DNA from: an uncultured Acidobacteriota bacterium
GTDB lineage: Bacteria > Acidobacteriota > Terriglobia > Bryobacterales > Bryobacteraceae
Direction of reading: 5' to 3'
DNA: 64,000 bases
Assembly (NCBI GenBank): GCA_902826605.1
Contig: CADEFM010000002.1
Location: 248,001 to 312,000 of the forward strand
Part shown: positions 45,973 through 55,128 of the stretch, piece by piece
Layout of the letters: each line of letters begins with the position of its first letter
Numbering within the stretch: position 1 is the first letter of the stretch
Notes under the pieces: generated by a model
The model's database searches: none
Told to the model about the DNA's origin: nothing
What the model saw: the letters and a program-made list of their open reading frames with translations, nothing else
Made by a program: the position numbers and the translations under genes

Positions 45973-46659
45973 TTGATTACGCCAGAAGCTGGTTCGTCAG
46001 AAACGGTGATTCCCGACGTGAGACCTCAACTCACGATGGAAGGCTTCATCCACGATCTGAACAATATCTTTCAGACCCTCATGGAAGCCGGTGATCTGCT
46101 GTCGGAAGATCCGGCGTGGCAGGGAGTTTCCGCGGCGATCCTGAGAAGCGTGGAGCGTGGCAAGGAGATTTCCGCGAGTCTGCGCGTTCACCAGCCGATG
46201 GCGACTGTTGAAACGGTCGTCCATAGCGCCCGTACCCTGGTAGAGGATTCACTCGCCTTACGCCGCGGCCCGAATGTGGCGTTTATCTGCGGGCTGCAGC
46301 CGGGATTGGTACTAGACCATTCGTGGGCCTGGGAGCGTGTGCTAATCAACCTATTTACGAACTCGGTGCGCGCCATGCCCGACGGCGGCACCATCGTGGT
46401 GAACGCCCGGCAAGATGGCGATGCGATGGAGATTGTGGTCTCAGATGATGGGGTGGGAATTGATCCAGCTGTGATGGAATCCCTGTTCGAACCCAACGTT
46501 TCGACGCGGGTCGGCGGGGGGTTGGGGCTCTACATCGTCCAGTCCATCGTGCAACAGCACCAGGGGGAAGTGCGCGCCGCCAACCGGCCAGGAAGGGGGG
46601 CGGAATTCGTGATTACCATCCCTTCGAAGATGTCGCGAGTTCGCACCGCGCAGGCGTAG
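45973..46659 (+). CDS. Small histidine kinase (HATPase only)
   Basis: A 228-residue soluble kinase without a membrane sensor. 'FIHDLNNIFQTLMEAGDLL' at residues 25-43 is the phosphorylated-His dimerisation helix, and the ATP-binding part has the N-box 'NLFTNSVRAMPDGG', G1 'DDGVGID' and G2 'GGGLGLYIVQSIV'. It belongs to the NtrB/DNNIFQ-type group. No cognate regulator lies beside it; TTG start at 45973, 18 bases after aroA, suggests an operon with it by position only. Confidence 0.85.
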   Translation: MITPEAGSSETVIPDVRPQLTMEGFIHDLNNIFQTLMEAGDLLSEDPAWQGVSAAILRSVERGKEISASLRVHQPMATVETVVHSARTLVEDSLALRRGPNVAFICGLQPGLVLDHSWAWERVLINLFTNSVRAMPDGGTIVVNARQDGDAMEIVVSDDGVGIDPAVMESLFEPNVSTRVGGGLGLYIVQSIVQQHQGEVRAANRPGRGAEFVITIPSKMSRVRTAQA

Positions 46660-46714
46660 AATTCGCTGCAACTTTTCCGAACCTGGGGCGGAGCGGGCAC
46701 GTCTAACTAAATGC

Positions 46715-47545
46715 ATGCGGCAACTGGTGTATTGCGTGGTAGCGCTGGTTACCGGCGTGGTCCCGATATCGGTCGTTCGGGCGCAACAACCGCTGGAAAT
46801 CGTCCGGCGGTCGTTGGATCGCGATTGGACGGATTTCGAAAGCCGCAAGAACTACACGTATGTCCAGCATACGGAATTTCGCATCGCCGGCCGTGGAGGC
46901 CGTTTGACCAGGGATCACAGCGAGACCGATGAGATTCTGATTCTGGCCGGGCGACCGTATGAACGGCTGATCGCGCGCAACGATCAAGCCCTCTCTGAAA
47001 AGGACGCGCGAAAGGAACAGGAGAAGCTGGACAAGGAACTGGCCAAGCGCCTCCGCGAAGCCGATGAGGGGCGCTCCCGGTACGACAAGGAACGTGCCGA
47101 AAATCGTGCTTATCTTCGCCAAATTCCCGAAGCTTTTGTGTTCCGGCTGGCCGGCGAGGAGAGCGTCAGCGGGCAGCCAGCCTGGATCCTGCAAGCCGAT
47201 CCCAAACCCGGCTACCGACCGCCCGATTCGCGGTCCAAGATCCTTACGAAGCTCCGCGCGCGGATCTGGATCGAAAAAGCTACGTACCACTGGGTGAAGA
47301 TGGATGCAGAAGCTCTGGACACTCTGTCGTTTGCATTGGCCATGCTGCGGGTCGCTCCGGGAGGCACGCTGCATTTCGAGCAGGTCCGGGTCAACAATGA
47401 AATCTGGCTGCCGGCGCGAATCCTGATCCGCGCCGACGCGCGGCTGGCGCTGATCCGGAAACTGCGCGCCGAAATCGACATCGCGTACCGCGACTACAGG
47501 AAATTTCAAACCGATTCGCAAATCGTGGACACCCGGGAGAATTGA
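46715..47545 (+). CDS. Secreted protein of unknown function, LolA-like
   Basis: A 276-residue exported protein (signal peptide ends near 'VVRAQQ'). Its body is beta-rich with a helix of about 40 charged residues in the middle ('EKDARKEQEKLDKELAKRLREADE'). The C-terminal half has 'RIWIEKATYHWVKMDAE' and 'TLHFEQVRVNNEIWLPARILI', which resemble outer-membrane lipoprotein-sorting (LolA/LolB-type) or DUF-family proteins. It is a single-gene unit. Confidence 0.6.
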   Translation: MRQLVYCVVALVTGVVPISVVRAQQPLEIVRRSLDRDWTDFESRKNYTYVQHTEFRIAGRGGRLTRDHSETDEILILAGRPYERLIARNDQALSEKDARKEQEKLDKELAKRLREADEGRSRYDKERAENRAYLRQIPEAFVFRLAGEESVSGQPAWILQADPKPGYRPPDSRSKILTKLRARIWIEKATYHWVKMDAEALDTLSFALAMLRVAPGGTLHFEQVRVNNEIWLPARILIRADARLALIRKLRAEIDIAYRDYRKFQTDSQIVDTREN

Positions 47546-47598
47546 ACCCATGAACCTCGCACCCGCTAGCGCGAGTCTGCCCAGCCGTCTCTCATAAG

Positions 47599-47618
47599 TT
47601 TTTCGCTCGGACGAAAAA
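47599..47618. other. Inverted repeat before the MgtE-N/CBS gene
   Basis: TTTTTCG at 47599-47605 and CGAAAAA at 47612-47618 form a perfect 7-base inverted repeat across a 6-base loop, about 91 bases before the ATG of the next gene. It could be an operator or a weak terminator of the gene at 46715. No regulator can be named. Confidence 0.3.
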
Positions 47619-47708
47619 TTCCTTGCGCCGGTGCGATGCCATCGGGCATAGTGAAAAGGAGAGGGCGAGCTTGCTTTCCTTCACAAACCGTATGGGCTCA
47701 GGCCACCG

Positions 47709-48950
47709 ATGGCAGATCAAATCCTGTTCCTTACCGAGCTGCTCGGCCTCAAGGTTTTCGACCTTAAGGGGCGCAAGCTGGGTGCGGTCCGAGATGCCGC
47801 GTTGGTGCCGCTGGTCCATCCCGTGCGGATTGATCGCTTCCTGATCGGTGGAGATGGGACGCTGCTTACGGTCCGATTCGATCAGGTTAAGTCCATTTCA
47901 CTTGCAGGCATTCATCTTCTCGACGAGAAGCTGACGCCGTACCATTCCGACGAATACATGCTGCGGTTGACGCGCGACCTGTTGGATCAACAGATCATCG
48001 ACGCTCAGGGCCGAAAAGTCGTCCGTGTCAACGACGTCACCTTTGAACTCTACCGGGAAGATGGCGCGGAAGTGTTGTGGGTGTTGGAAGTGGACGTCGG
48101 CATTCGCAGCATTCTTCGGCGTGTGGTGCGCGGGCTGATTCCGCCTTTGTGGGTGCGGAAGCTTCAAACGCGCATTCCGATTAAGTCGATCCGCTGGGAG
48201 TTCTGCAACATTCTGGAACCCGATCCGCAGCGGCGCTTGCGGCTGAATATTTCAAACAGACTGCTCGAGGACATGCATCCGGCCGATCTCGCGGACATTG
48301 TCGAAAATCTGGGTCCCGAGGACCGCGAGGCCATCTTCGAGAACATCGACAACGAAGTGGCTGCCGATGCTCTTACGGAGATCGACCCCACTATTCAAGC
48401 CAGCATTCTGGAATCGCTTGAAACCGAAAAAGCGGCCGATATCATTGAGGAAATGGCCCCGAATGAAGCCGCCGACCTGCTGGCGGAGCTGGAGGAAAAA
48501 ACCAGCGAGGAAATCCTCGAAGAGATGGAGGTGGAGCCCAAGCAAGACGTGGAAGGACTGATGGAATTCGCCGAGAACATCGCTGGCGGTCTGATGAACA
48601 CAGAGTACGTGGCGTTGCCGGAAAGCGCGGTAGTCGCCGATGCGTTAGCCGCACTGCGCGCCAATGAGGATCTGCTCGACACCATGAACACGCTCTTCCT
48701 GATTGACGATGGGCAGCGCCTGAAAGCCGCTGTGCCGCTCACGCGCCTGTTTCTTCACGACGGTGCGACTCCCCTTACATCCCTGGCCGCCGAAAGATTG
48801 ATCTCAGTCGACGTGGAGGAACGCCAGGACCGCGTAACGGAGTTATTCGATAAATACAACTTGCTGGCGCTGCCGGTAGTGGACGAAACCGGGAAGCTGG
48901 CCGGGGTGATTACGGCCGATGACATCATATCCGTGTTGCGGCAGCGTTAA
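47709..48950 (+). CDS. MgtE N-domain and CBS protein without channel domain
   Basis: A 413-residue soluble protein. Residues 1-165 resemble two PRC-barrel-like beta domains ('DLKGRKLGAVRDAALVP', 'DAQGRKVVRVNDVTFEL'). Residues 180-290 form the superhelical MgtE N-domain ('HPADLADIVENLGPEDREAIF'), and about 300-413 two CBS units ('PLTSLAAERLISVDVEERQDRVTELF', 'NLLALPVVDETGKLAGVITADD'). The Mg2+-selective membrane domain of true MgtE is missing, so this is a sensor or regulatory protein. In related bacteria a metal transporter often follows; here a DUF885 gene does instead. Confidence 0.85.
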   Translation: MADQILFLTELLGLKVFDLKGRKLGAVRDAALVPLVHPVRIDRFLIGGDGTLLTVRFDQVKSISLAGIHLLDEKLTPYHSDEYMLRLTRDLLDQQIIDAQGRKVVRVNDVTFELYREDGAEVLWVLEVDVGIRSILRRVVRGLIPPLWVRKLQTRIPIKSIRWEFCNILEPDPQRRLRLNISNRLLEDMHPADLADIVENLGPEDREAIFENIDNEVAADALTEIDPTIQASILESLETEKAADIIEEMAPNEAADLLAELEEKTSEEILEEMEVEPKQDVEGLMEFAENIAGGLMNTEYVALPESAVVADALAALRANEDLLDTMNTLFLIDDGQRLKAAVPLTRLFLHDGATPLTSLAAERLISVDVEERQDRVTELFDKYNLLALPVVDETGKLAGVITADDIISVLRQR

Positions 48951-48987
48951 CGGCATGGCAGCGCGAAAAACTGTTTAGACTGAAGTC

Positions 48988-50667
48988 ATGAAAGCGGCAT
49001 TCGTGCTTTTCCTGGGCTGTCTGAGCTTAGCGGCGCAGGCGCTCGACTCATCCGGCAGCGAAATGCGACCGCTACTGCAGCGCTATGCCACGGATCTGCA
49101 ATCGATCGAACGCACTTATGCAATACCCTCCAGCGAAACGCGCCGCACGCGGCTGGCCCGTTTTTATCTCGAGCAGCAAGCGGAGCTCGACAAGACCGAT
49201 TTTAGTAAGTTGAGCCAGGAAGGCCGCGTCGATTACGTCCTATTCCACAACTTGCTCGATCACGAGCGCAGACAACTTGTGATTGATCGCTCCCGTGATT
49301 CCGAGGTAGCGTCACTCATTCCATTCGCGCCAACCATTGTGAATCTGGAGGAAGCCCGCAAGCGCATGGAACCGCTGAATTCACGCGAGGCCGCCAATTC
49401 CGTAGCGGGGCTGATCCAATCGCTCAGCGCGGCCCGCAAACGCGCGGAGGATTCGAAACCCAAACCCACGTTGGCCCTGCGCGCCGCAGGTCAGCTTGCC
49501 GATCTCAGCGAGACGTTCAAGCATTGGTACGAGTTCTATAACGGTTTCGACCCGCAATTTACGTGGTGGATGGCCGACCCCTACAAACGTGCCGGAGATG
49601 CGATCGACGACTACGTCAGGTTTCTTCGGGAGAAGCTCGGTGGTGCGAACGACAAGGAAAGCATCACGGGAGACCCGGCGGGGCGCGAATCGCTGCTTAA
49701 CGATTTAAGCTATCAAATGATTCCGTATACTCCGGAAGAGCTCATCGAAATCGCACGCAAGGAGTTAGCTGCCGGCGAACAGGAAATGATTCGCTCGTCG
49801 CGTGAAATGGGCTTCGGGGACGACTGGAAAAGGGCGCTGGAGAAAGTCAAGAACGACTATGTCGAGCCTGGTAAGCAACCGGAGCTAGTGCGTAAACTCG
49901 CCCAGGAAGCGATCGATTACGTCACGCAGCGCGATCTGGTGACGGTCCCTCCTCTATCGAAGGAAGACTGGTGGGAGGAAATGCTTCCCCCCGAACGCCA
50001 GTTGGTGGCTCCCTTTTTCCTCGGCGGCGATTTGATTCTTGTCGCGTATCCTTCGAACACCATGACGCAGGAACAGAAGCTGATGAGCTTGCGCGGCAAC
50101 AACCCGCACTTCGCGCGCTCCATTGTTTTTCATGAGCTGATTCCCGGCCATCATTTGCAAGGTTTCATGGCGGAGCGGTTCCGCACCTACCGCGCGCCTT
50201 TCGCCACTCCGTTCTGGAGCGAAGGCAACGCCTTCTATTGGGAGCTGCTTTTATGGGATCAAGGCTTCGCCAAGACACCGGAGGACCGGATTGGGATGCT
50301 CTTCTGGCGCATGCACAGGGCGGCGCGCATCGTATTTTCGCTGAGCTTTCATCTTGAGCAAATGACGGGACAACAATGCGTCGATTTTCTGGTGGAACGA
50401 GTGGGTTTTGAACGCGACAACGCCGCAGCGGAAGTGCGCCGCTCGTTTGATGGATCCTACCCGCCTATCTATCAGAGCGCCTACATGCTGGGCGCTCTGC
50501 AATTTTACACGCTTCGTAAGGAAATGGTCGATTCCGGCAAGATGACGCACCGCGCTTTTCACGACGCGCTGCTACAGCAAAACTCGATCCCCGTGGAAAT
50601 GATCCGCGCCGCGCTGACCAACCAGCCGCTGACGCGCGATTTCAAATCGATCTGGCGCTTTTATTAG
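48988..50667 (+). CDS. DUF885 secreted metallopeptidase-like protein
   Basis: A 559-residue exported protein with a signal peptide ('MKAAFVLFLGCLSLAAQA'). The zinc site 'HELIPGHH' at residues 382-389 with a downstream Glu in 'EGNAFYWELLLW' is typical of the DUF885 family, which is related to gluzincin peptidases. The C-terminal 'LGALQFYTLRKEM' is also typical. Its substrate is unknown. DUF885 proteins are numerous in acidobacterial genomes. The gene is alone on its transcript, convergent with the enoyl-CoA hydratase gene. Confidence 0.85.
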   Translation: MKAAFVLFLGCLSLAAQALDSSGSEMRPLLQRYATDLQSIERTYAIPSSETRRTRLARFYLEQQAELDKTDFSKLSQEGRVDYVLFHNLLDHERRQLVIDRSRDSEVASLIPFAPTIVNLEEARKRMEPLNSREAANSVAGLIQSLSAARKRAEDSKPKPTLALRAAGQLADLSETFKHWYEFYNGFDPQFTWWMADPYKRAGDAIDDYVRFLREKLGGANDKESITGDPAGRESLLNDLSYQMIPYTPEELIEIARKELAAGEQEMIRSSREMGFGDDWKRALEKVKNDYVEPGKQPELVRKLAQEAIDYVTQRDLVTVPPLSKEDWWEEMLPPERQLVAPFFLGGDLILVAYPSNTMTQEQKLMSLRGNNPHFARSIVFHELIPGHHLQGFMAERFRTYRAPFATPFWSEGNAFYWELLLWDQGFAKTPEDRIGMLFWRMHRAARIVFSLSFHLEQMTGQQCVDFLVERVGFERDNAAAEVRRSFDGSYPPIYQSAYMLGALQFYTLRKEMVDSGKMTHRAFHDALLQQNSIPVEMIRAALTNQPLTRDFKSIWRFY

Positions 50668-50673
50668 GACGGC

Positions 50674-51426
50674 CTAACGCAAAAATTGCTCGAAGCCGCG
50701 CTGAGCATCGGCGGTCATGCGTGCTCGCGCGTTCGCCCGAATGCCCGCCTCCAGGCTATCTTCAAAATTCATCCCATCGGTTTCGTACAACAGCCTCTTC
50801 GTGAGGCTCAGCGCTGTCGCGGACTTTTCCGCTAGATCGCGGGCGTACTCGTGCACTGCTTCCTCGAATTCCAAATCCGGGAATACACGATTGATCAACC
50901 CAGCGGCCAGCGCCTGGGATGCACCGATATTGTCTCCACTTGAGAAAACCTCAAACACGCGCTTTTCTGGCAGCATGCGCTTCAACAGACTGGATACGAT
51001 AGCCGGAACGAAACCGATCTTGATTTCGGGATATCCGATGGCCGCCGATTCGGACGCCAGCGCCAAATCGCACGCGGTTACGATGCCGGCGCCGCCGCCC
51101 AGTGCGCGACCCCGCAACGCGGCAATCACTGGCCGCGGATGACGCCGGATGGCTAGCAGGATTTCGGCATATTTGCGCGCAGTGGCTTCATGCTCTTCTA
51201 TAGTGGCGTCATTCCCCTTGTCGAGTTCTTTCAAGTCCAACCCCGCGCAAAAATCCTTCCCCGCACCGCGAATTACCACTACGTGAACGGCTGGGTTTGC
51301 GGCTGATTGCTCCAGAGCGCCGCGCAGCCCGGCGATCAACTCCGAGTTCAGTGCGTTGCATTTTTCCGGCCGATTCAATGTTATATGCGCAAGGTTTGCC
51401 TCGACGCTGTAAAGAAGGAGTGCCAT
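50674..51426 (-). CDS. Enoyl-CoA hydratase/isomerase family protein
   Basis: A 250-residue crotonase-fold enzyme; ATG at 51426 with AGGA at good spacing is favoured over a longer reading from 51597. Motifs are 'ALNSELIAGLRGAL', the oxyanion-hole region 'GAGKDFCAGLDLKEL' and 'ALRGRALGGGAGIVTACDLALAS'. 'YPEIKIGFVPAI' follows. It likely adds water to 2-enoyl-CoA in fatty acid or amino-acid breakdown, though crotonases have diverse reactions. It stands alone here. Confidence 0.88.
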   Translation of the reverse strand: MALLLYSVEANLAHITLNRPEKCNALNSELIAGLRGALEQSAANPAVHVVVIRGAGKDFCAGLDLKELDKGNDATIEEHEATARKYAEILLAIRRHPRPVIAALRGRALGGGAGIVTACDLALASESAAIGYPEIKIGFVPAIVSSLLKRMLPEKRVFEVFSSGDNIGASQALAAGLINRVFPDLEFEEAVHEYARDLAEKSATALSLTKRLLYETDGMNFEDSLEAGIRANARARMTADAQRGFEQFLR

Positions 51427-51493
51427 CGCGATCCTGTGGAACCCCATTGTACCCGGCGAGCGGGCCTGCCGGTCTTGTTCTATCCTGGAAAAT

Positions 51494-52372
51494 ATGAGCA
51501 TGAAGTTTCTCCTGCCCAGTTTCCTGGCCGCCACGTTCGTGGTGTTCGCGCAGCAACCCGCCGCGCCGCCGGCCGCCGATCCAGTGATCCTGACCATCGA
51601 CGACGAGAAGATTACTCAGTCCGAATTCGAGAAAATCGTCGAACAGGCCACTCAGCCCCAGCAAGGCCAGCAGCGCCCCCCGCTCACCCCGGACGCCAAG
51701 CGAAAACTCGCGGAAAATCTAGCGGAATTAAAAGCTTTGGCTCATGAAGCCCGCAAACAGAAGATAGACCAGGTACCCGACACAAAACTGCAGCTCAGTC
51801 TGCGGACGGACCAGATCCTGGCTGGCGCCTTATTCCAGCAGCTCAATGGAAAAATGGTCGCCGACGACGCCATGAAGCGCGCCTATTACAACGATCATAA
51901 GAATGACTATGATCTGGTCACTGCCCGTCATATTCTCATCCGGATGAAGGGATCAGCCGTGCCTCTTAAGACCGGCCAGAAAGAGCTGACCGACGAAGAA
52001 GCGCTCGCCAAGGCGAAGGATCTGCGCGCGAAGATCGTCGCGGGCGGAAAGTTTGAAGATCTGGCAAAGGACGAATCCGACGATACCGGTTCCGGAGCCA
52101 ATGGTGGCGACCTTGGCGAATTTGGCCGCGGCCGAATGGTCCCTCAGTTTGAAGAAGCTGCATTCGCGATGAAGGCCGGCGATGTCAGCGAACCGGTGAA
52201 GACGCAGTTCGGCTACCACGTTATCCAGGTGCAGAAACACGAAACCAAGAAGTTCGAGGATGTGCAATCCGAGATCGACGAGAAGGTCAAGCCCGAGATG
52301 GCGCAAAAAGCCATTGATGAAGTGAAGAACAAAAGCACCATCACGTTCGACAAGACGTACTTCGGACGCTAA
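51494..52372 (+). CDS. Periplasmic peptidyl-prolyl isomerase (parvulin/PpiC-SurA type)
   Basis: A 292-residue exported chaperone. The signal peptide is at residues 1-20 (cleavage near 'VVFAQQ'). A SurA-like N-domain follows ('EKITQSEFEKIVEQA..TPDAKRKLAENLAELKALAHEARKQ'). The parvulin domain is at about 140-245: 'ARHILIRMKGS', 'FEDLAKDESDDTGSGANGGDLGEFGRGRMV', 'FGYHVIQVQK'. Helps fold outer-membrane proteins. Both ATG 51494 and 51500 are possible starts. Confidence 0.92.
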   Translation: MSMKFLLPSFLAATFVVFAQQPAAPPAADPVILTIDDEKITQSEFEKIVEQATQPQQGQQRPPLTPDAKRKLAENLAELKALAHEARKQKIDQVPDTKLQLSLRTDQILAGALFQQLNGKMVADDAMKRAYYNDHKNDYDLVTARHILIRMKGSAVPLKTGQKELTDEEALAKAKDLRAKIVAGGKFEDLAKDESDDTGSGANGGDLGEFGRGRMVPQFEEAAFAMKAGDVSEPVKTQFGYHVIQVQKHETKKFEDVQSEIDEKVKPEMAQKAIDEVKNKSTITFDKTYFGR

Positions 52373-52401
52373 GAAATTGTCTGGTTCCAAATAATTTGAG
52401 A

Positions 52402-52965
52402 ATGTTGACCGCCGCCGCCTACGATATACACGTGGAACAGTTACTTGAACGAATGCGGCGTTTTCACGTGGCGCTCGACACTGCGGGAATTTCATACCGC
52501 ATCATTGGCGGGCTGGCTGTGTTTATTCATGTTTTCGAACATGACCCGGAACGTGCTCGGCTCACGAGCGACGTCGATGCGGGTGTGGCACGCAAGGATT
52601 TGCCACGAATCATTGAGGCTGCGGAAAAGGGTGGCTTCCGATTCCGTCACGTTGCTGGCGTGGATATGTTAGTCGATGCCGATGCGCCGCGTGCACGATC
52701 CGCGGTGCATTTGATTTTTGTCAATGAAAAAGTCAGGCCGGAATACACTGAGGCAGTGCCGGCTTCTCCACCGGACCGCACTAAGGAAAACATTCTCATC
52801 GCCCCGGTTGTGGACCTGGTCCATATGAAGCTCACCAGCTTCCGGCTCAAGGATAAAGTTCACATCCAGGACATGGATGGCGTCGGTCTGATCACGCCGG
52901 GAATCGAAGCTACGCTTTCGCCTGTCCTGATGGAGCGGTTGCGCGAAGTGCGCGCGACTGAATAG
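52402..52965 (+). CDS. Orphan nucleotidyltransferase-fold protein (AbiEii-like)
   Basis: A 187-residue protein. The fold's core is seen at about residues 25-65: 'IIGGLAVFIHVFEHD' followed by 'TSDVDAGV', corresponding to the GG/GS and hD-x-D metal-binding motifs of minimal nucleotidyltransferases. It resembles AbiEii/AbiGii-type toxin proteins but has no paired antitoxin gene. ATG at 52402 was preferred over TTG two codons upstream; neither has a clear ribosome site. Confidence 0.65.
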   Translation: MLTAAAYDIHVEQLLERMRRFHVALDTAGISYRIIGGLAVFIHVFEHDPERARLTSDVDAGVARKDLPRIIEAAEKGGFRFRHVAGVDMLVDADAPRARSAVHLIFVNEKVRPEYTEAVPASPPDRTKENILIAPVVDLVHMKLTSFRLKDKVHIQDMDGVGLITPGIEATLSPVLMERLREVRATE

Positions 52966-52983
52966 CCGTCACAGTTCCTCTGG

Positions 52984-53805
52984 TCATAGCTTCTCTTCGG
53001 CCGCTGCGATCTGCTTGCGGATCATCGCGGCAACATCCGGAGGCGGCTCGAAGGTCTCGGCTGGTATCGCTTCGTTCACTCCGACGCTTTCCACGGTGAT
53101 GATAATTTGTTGTCCAGCGGCTTTCTGCTCCAGATGCGTGGGGAACAAGATCCCACCGAAAGTCTTGTATTGGGAAACGTTGGCTTCCACCTGCAACTCG
53201 CCCATCTGGCTGGAGGCGGTCATCGTAGTACGAACAAGCAACCCTGTCTTGCGCGAATAGAATTGGTGCTCAGGATTCCCTTTGGCAGGTGACAGAATGA
53301 TCTCATAACATTCGTCGCCGTTGATCGTGGCCACTCCGGCGGTTTCCACTGTGGCGTAGATCGTGCGCCACTCAATAGGACCATTGAAACGCGCCTCGCG
53401 TATGGATTGCTCTTTCTCCTCGCCCGCTTTGATGCGCGGACCGAGGACCGCGCTCTTCTCCCAAGGCACGCCGCTATGGACACCCGATTCCATCTTGCCT
53501 AGCGCTTCCAACTCCACGAGTGAGTATTCTTTGTCGGGCGCCATTGCATACCGCGTGAGCTTTCCATGCAAGCCTTGGGCCGGGAACTCGATCACTCCGG
53601 TGAGCACTTCGGTAGTGTGCTGCTCATAGGCGGCACGGCCGCCAGTAACCTGCACATAGCGGTCTAGAATGGTGGCAGCCGCCGGCAAGTCCTGGGCGAA
53701 TGAGCCAGTGGTTGATACGGCCAGCAGGGTAAGAGCGCGCAGAGCGGACGCCCGCGTCCACGCCGGACACGATCGTCCGGCTATGTTGTTCACAAACGGC
53801 TTCAT
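52984..53805 (-). CDS. Secreted LolA-like protein
   Basis: A 273-residue exported protein from the ATG at 53805, which overlaps the upstream stop (ATGA). The signal peptide runs to 'GSFAQ'. The body follows a pattern common in acidobacteria: 'ILDRYVQVTGGRAAYEQH', 'GTGVIEFPAQGLHGKLTRY', 'EIILSPAKGNPEHQFYSRKTGLLVR' and 'YKTFGGILFPTHLEQK'. It resembles outer-membrane lipoprotein-sorting or DUF4292-type proteins. It is paired with the S41 peptidase upstream. Confidence 0.7.
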   Translation of the reverse strand: MKPFVNNIAGRSCPAWTRASALRALTLLAVSTTGSFAQDLPAAATILDRYVQVTGGRAAYEQHTTEVLTGVIEFPAQGLHGKLTRYAMAPDKEYSLVELEALGKMESGVHSGVPWEKSAVLGPRIKAGEEKEQSIREARFNGPIEWRTIYATVETAGVATINGDECYEIILSPAKGNPEHQFYSRKTGLLVRTTMTASSQMGELQVEANVSQYKTFGGILFPTHLEQKAAGQQIIITVESVGVNEAIPAETFEPPPDVAAMIRKQIAAAEEKL

Positions 53806-55085
53806 TGCTTCGTCCTCCGTATCCAATCGAGCGCGGCTTCCAGCACCGTATCCTGTCCCGCCAGCAGACTCTCACGCGAGAGCTTCACCTCTACATCGGG
53901 AGTAACTCCGTTACCCTCCAGAGCCTTGCCCCCCTGGGAGATGTAATTCGCCACGGCATACTGAAATCCATCGCCGTTGGGCAGGCGAGTGAAGACTGAC
54001 GGCAGCGCCGCCCCGGCTGTACGGGTGCCGAACACCCGGGCCCGTCCGATATCCTGCAGCCCGCCGGCGAAAATTTCCGATGTGGAGGCTGACAGGCCGT
54101 CCACCAGAATCGCCACCGGCCCGGCGTAGGCGCCCGCGCGCGGATTGATGACAAAATTGAGCGCCGCTCCGCGCATGTACATGGTCCCGAGTCGCAGATC
54201 CGCTTTGTCTGTCAAAAAGCCAGCCATGCCCATGGCCATCGCCCCGATTCCGCCCGGGTTGCCGCGCAAGTCGATCACCAGGCCATCGCACTGTGCGCAA
54301 TCGTTGATCGCTTTGGAGAACTGGGCCATCATGCGGACCAGATCCAGAAATTCGTTGAATCTGACATAACCACTGTTCCCAATACGTTTGAACTCAAACC
54401 ATACGTGCTGTGGCGGGAGATTTCCAAAGCCGGCCAGATTGCCACGTGCTTCTGTGAGAGTCACGTCCAGGCTGGTCATTACACCCGCGCCGTCCAGCAC
54501 TTCGAATTTCTTCTTTGTCCCCGGCTGGCCTGTCACTTGCTGCGAAATGGCGCGATGCAACGTCAAGCCGCTGATGGCCGGATCTGCCGCAAGCTGTGCC
54601 GCCAGTGGAGCGAGTTTTACGCCATCGGCGCTCACAATCTCCGTGCCCGTCCGTATGATGGACTGCTCCTCCGCCTCAACCACGATCACACGCCCGTTTA
54701 ATACTCGTATTTCAAAGCCGGGCGAGCCGTCTCCGCCTTGGTTGCCATTCCCGTTCGCGTACGCCACGGCTGGGACAACGGTGAAATGCGTTTGATGCAA
54801 CCGGGCCAGCATTTCACGCATAATGGCGCGTGCCGCCTCGGCATTTTCAGCGGCCTCGACGCGGGGACGAAATTCGCGGTGGACGGCGTCCCAATCGAGC
54901 CCTCCGGGTTTCGTCTCCCAGTGTTGATCGCGAATGGTGCTCCAGACTTTCTCAAAGGTTTCGATGTGGATCTGCTGTTGCGCGAATCCGGAGACGCACA
55001 GCGTAACCAAACCGAAAGTCAGACGCGTTTGCCGCACGATCCCAGCGTGACAGCACCGTGGTGAGCGGCGCAACCAGGCGATCAT
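53802..55085 (-). CDS. S41 family (C-terminal-processing-like) serine peptidase
   Basis: A 427-residue exported peptidase with an N-terminal hydrophobic signal (residues 20-36) and a helical pre-domain. A short, PDZ-like region lies around 120-215, and the S41 core follows: 'GLVIDLRGNPGG' (268-279) and the catalytic Ser S334 in 'LVDGLSASTSEIFAGGLQD'. 'FGTRTAGAAL' follows. It may degrade or process periplasmic proteins. It is translationally coupled with the LolA-like gene. Confidence 0.9.
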   Translation of the reverse strand: MIAWLRRSPRCCHAGIVRQTRLTFGLVTLCVSGFAQQQIHIETFEKVWSTIRDQHWETKPGGLDWDAVHREFRPRVEAAENAEAARAIMREMLARLHQTHFTVVPAVAYANGNGNQGGDGSPGFEIRVLNGRVIVVEAEEQSIIRTGTEIVSADGVKLAPLAAQLAADPAISGLTLHRAISQQVTGQPGTKKKFEVLDGAGVMTSLDVTLTEARGNLAGFGNLPPQHVWFEFKRIGNSGYVRFNEFLDLVRMMAQFSKAINDCAQCDGLVIDLRGNPGGIGAMAMGMAGFLTDKADLRLGTMYMRGAALNFVINPRAGAYAGPVAILVDGLSASTSEIFAGGLQDIGRARVFGTRTAGAALPSVFTRLPNGDGFQYAVANYISQGGKALEGNGVTPDVEVKLSRESLLAGQDTVLEAALDWIRRTKQ

Positions 55086-55128
55086 CGCGAGTGTTCCGCA
55101 CCGCCCGACTTTGTGTATAATTCAATCC

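Noticed and set aside
46703..47551. A 282-residue minus-strand frame covering the gene at 46715
   Set aside because: The plus-strand reading has a signal peptide and a coherent fold; the antisense reading has neither.
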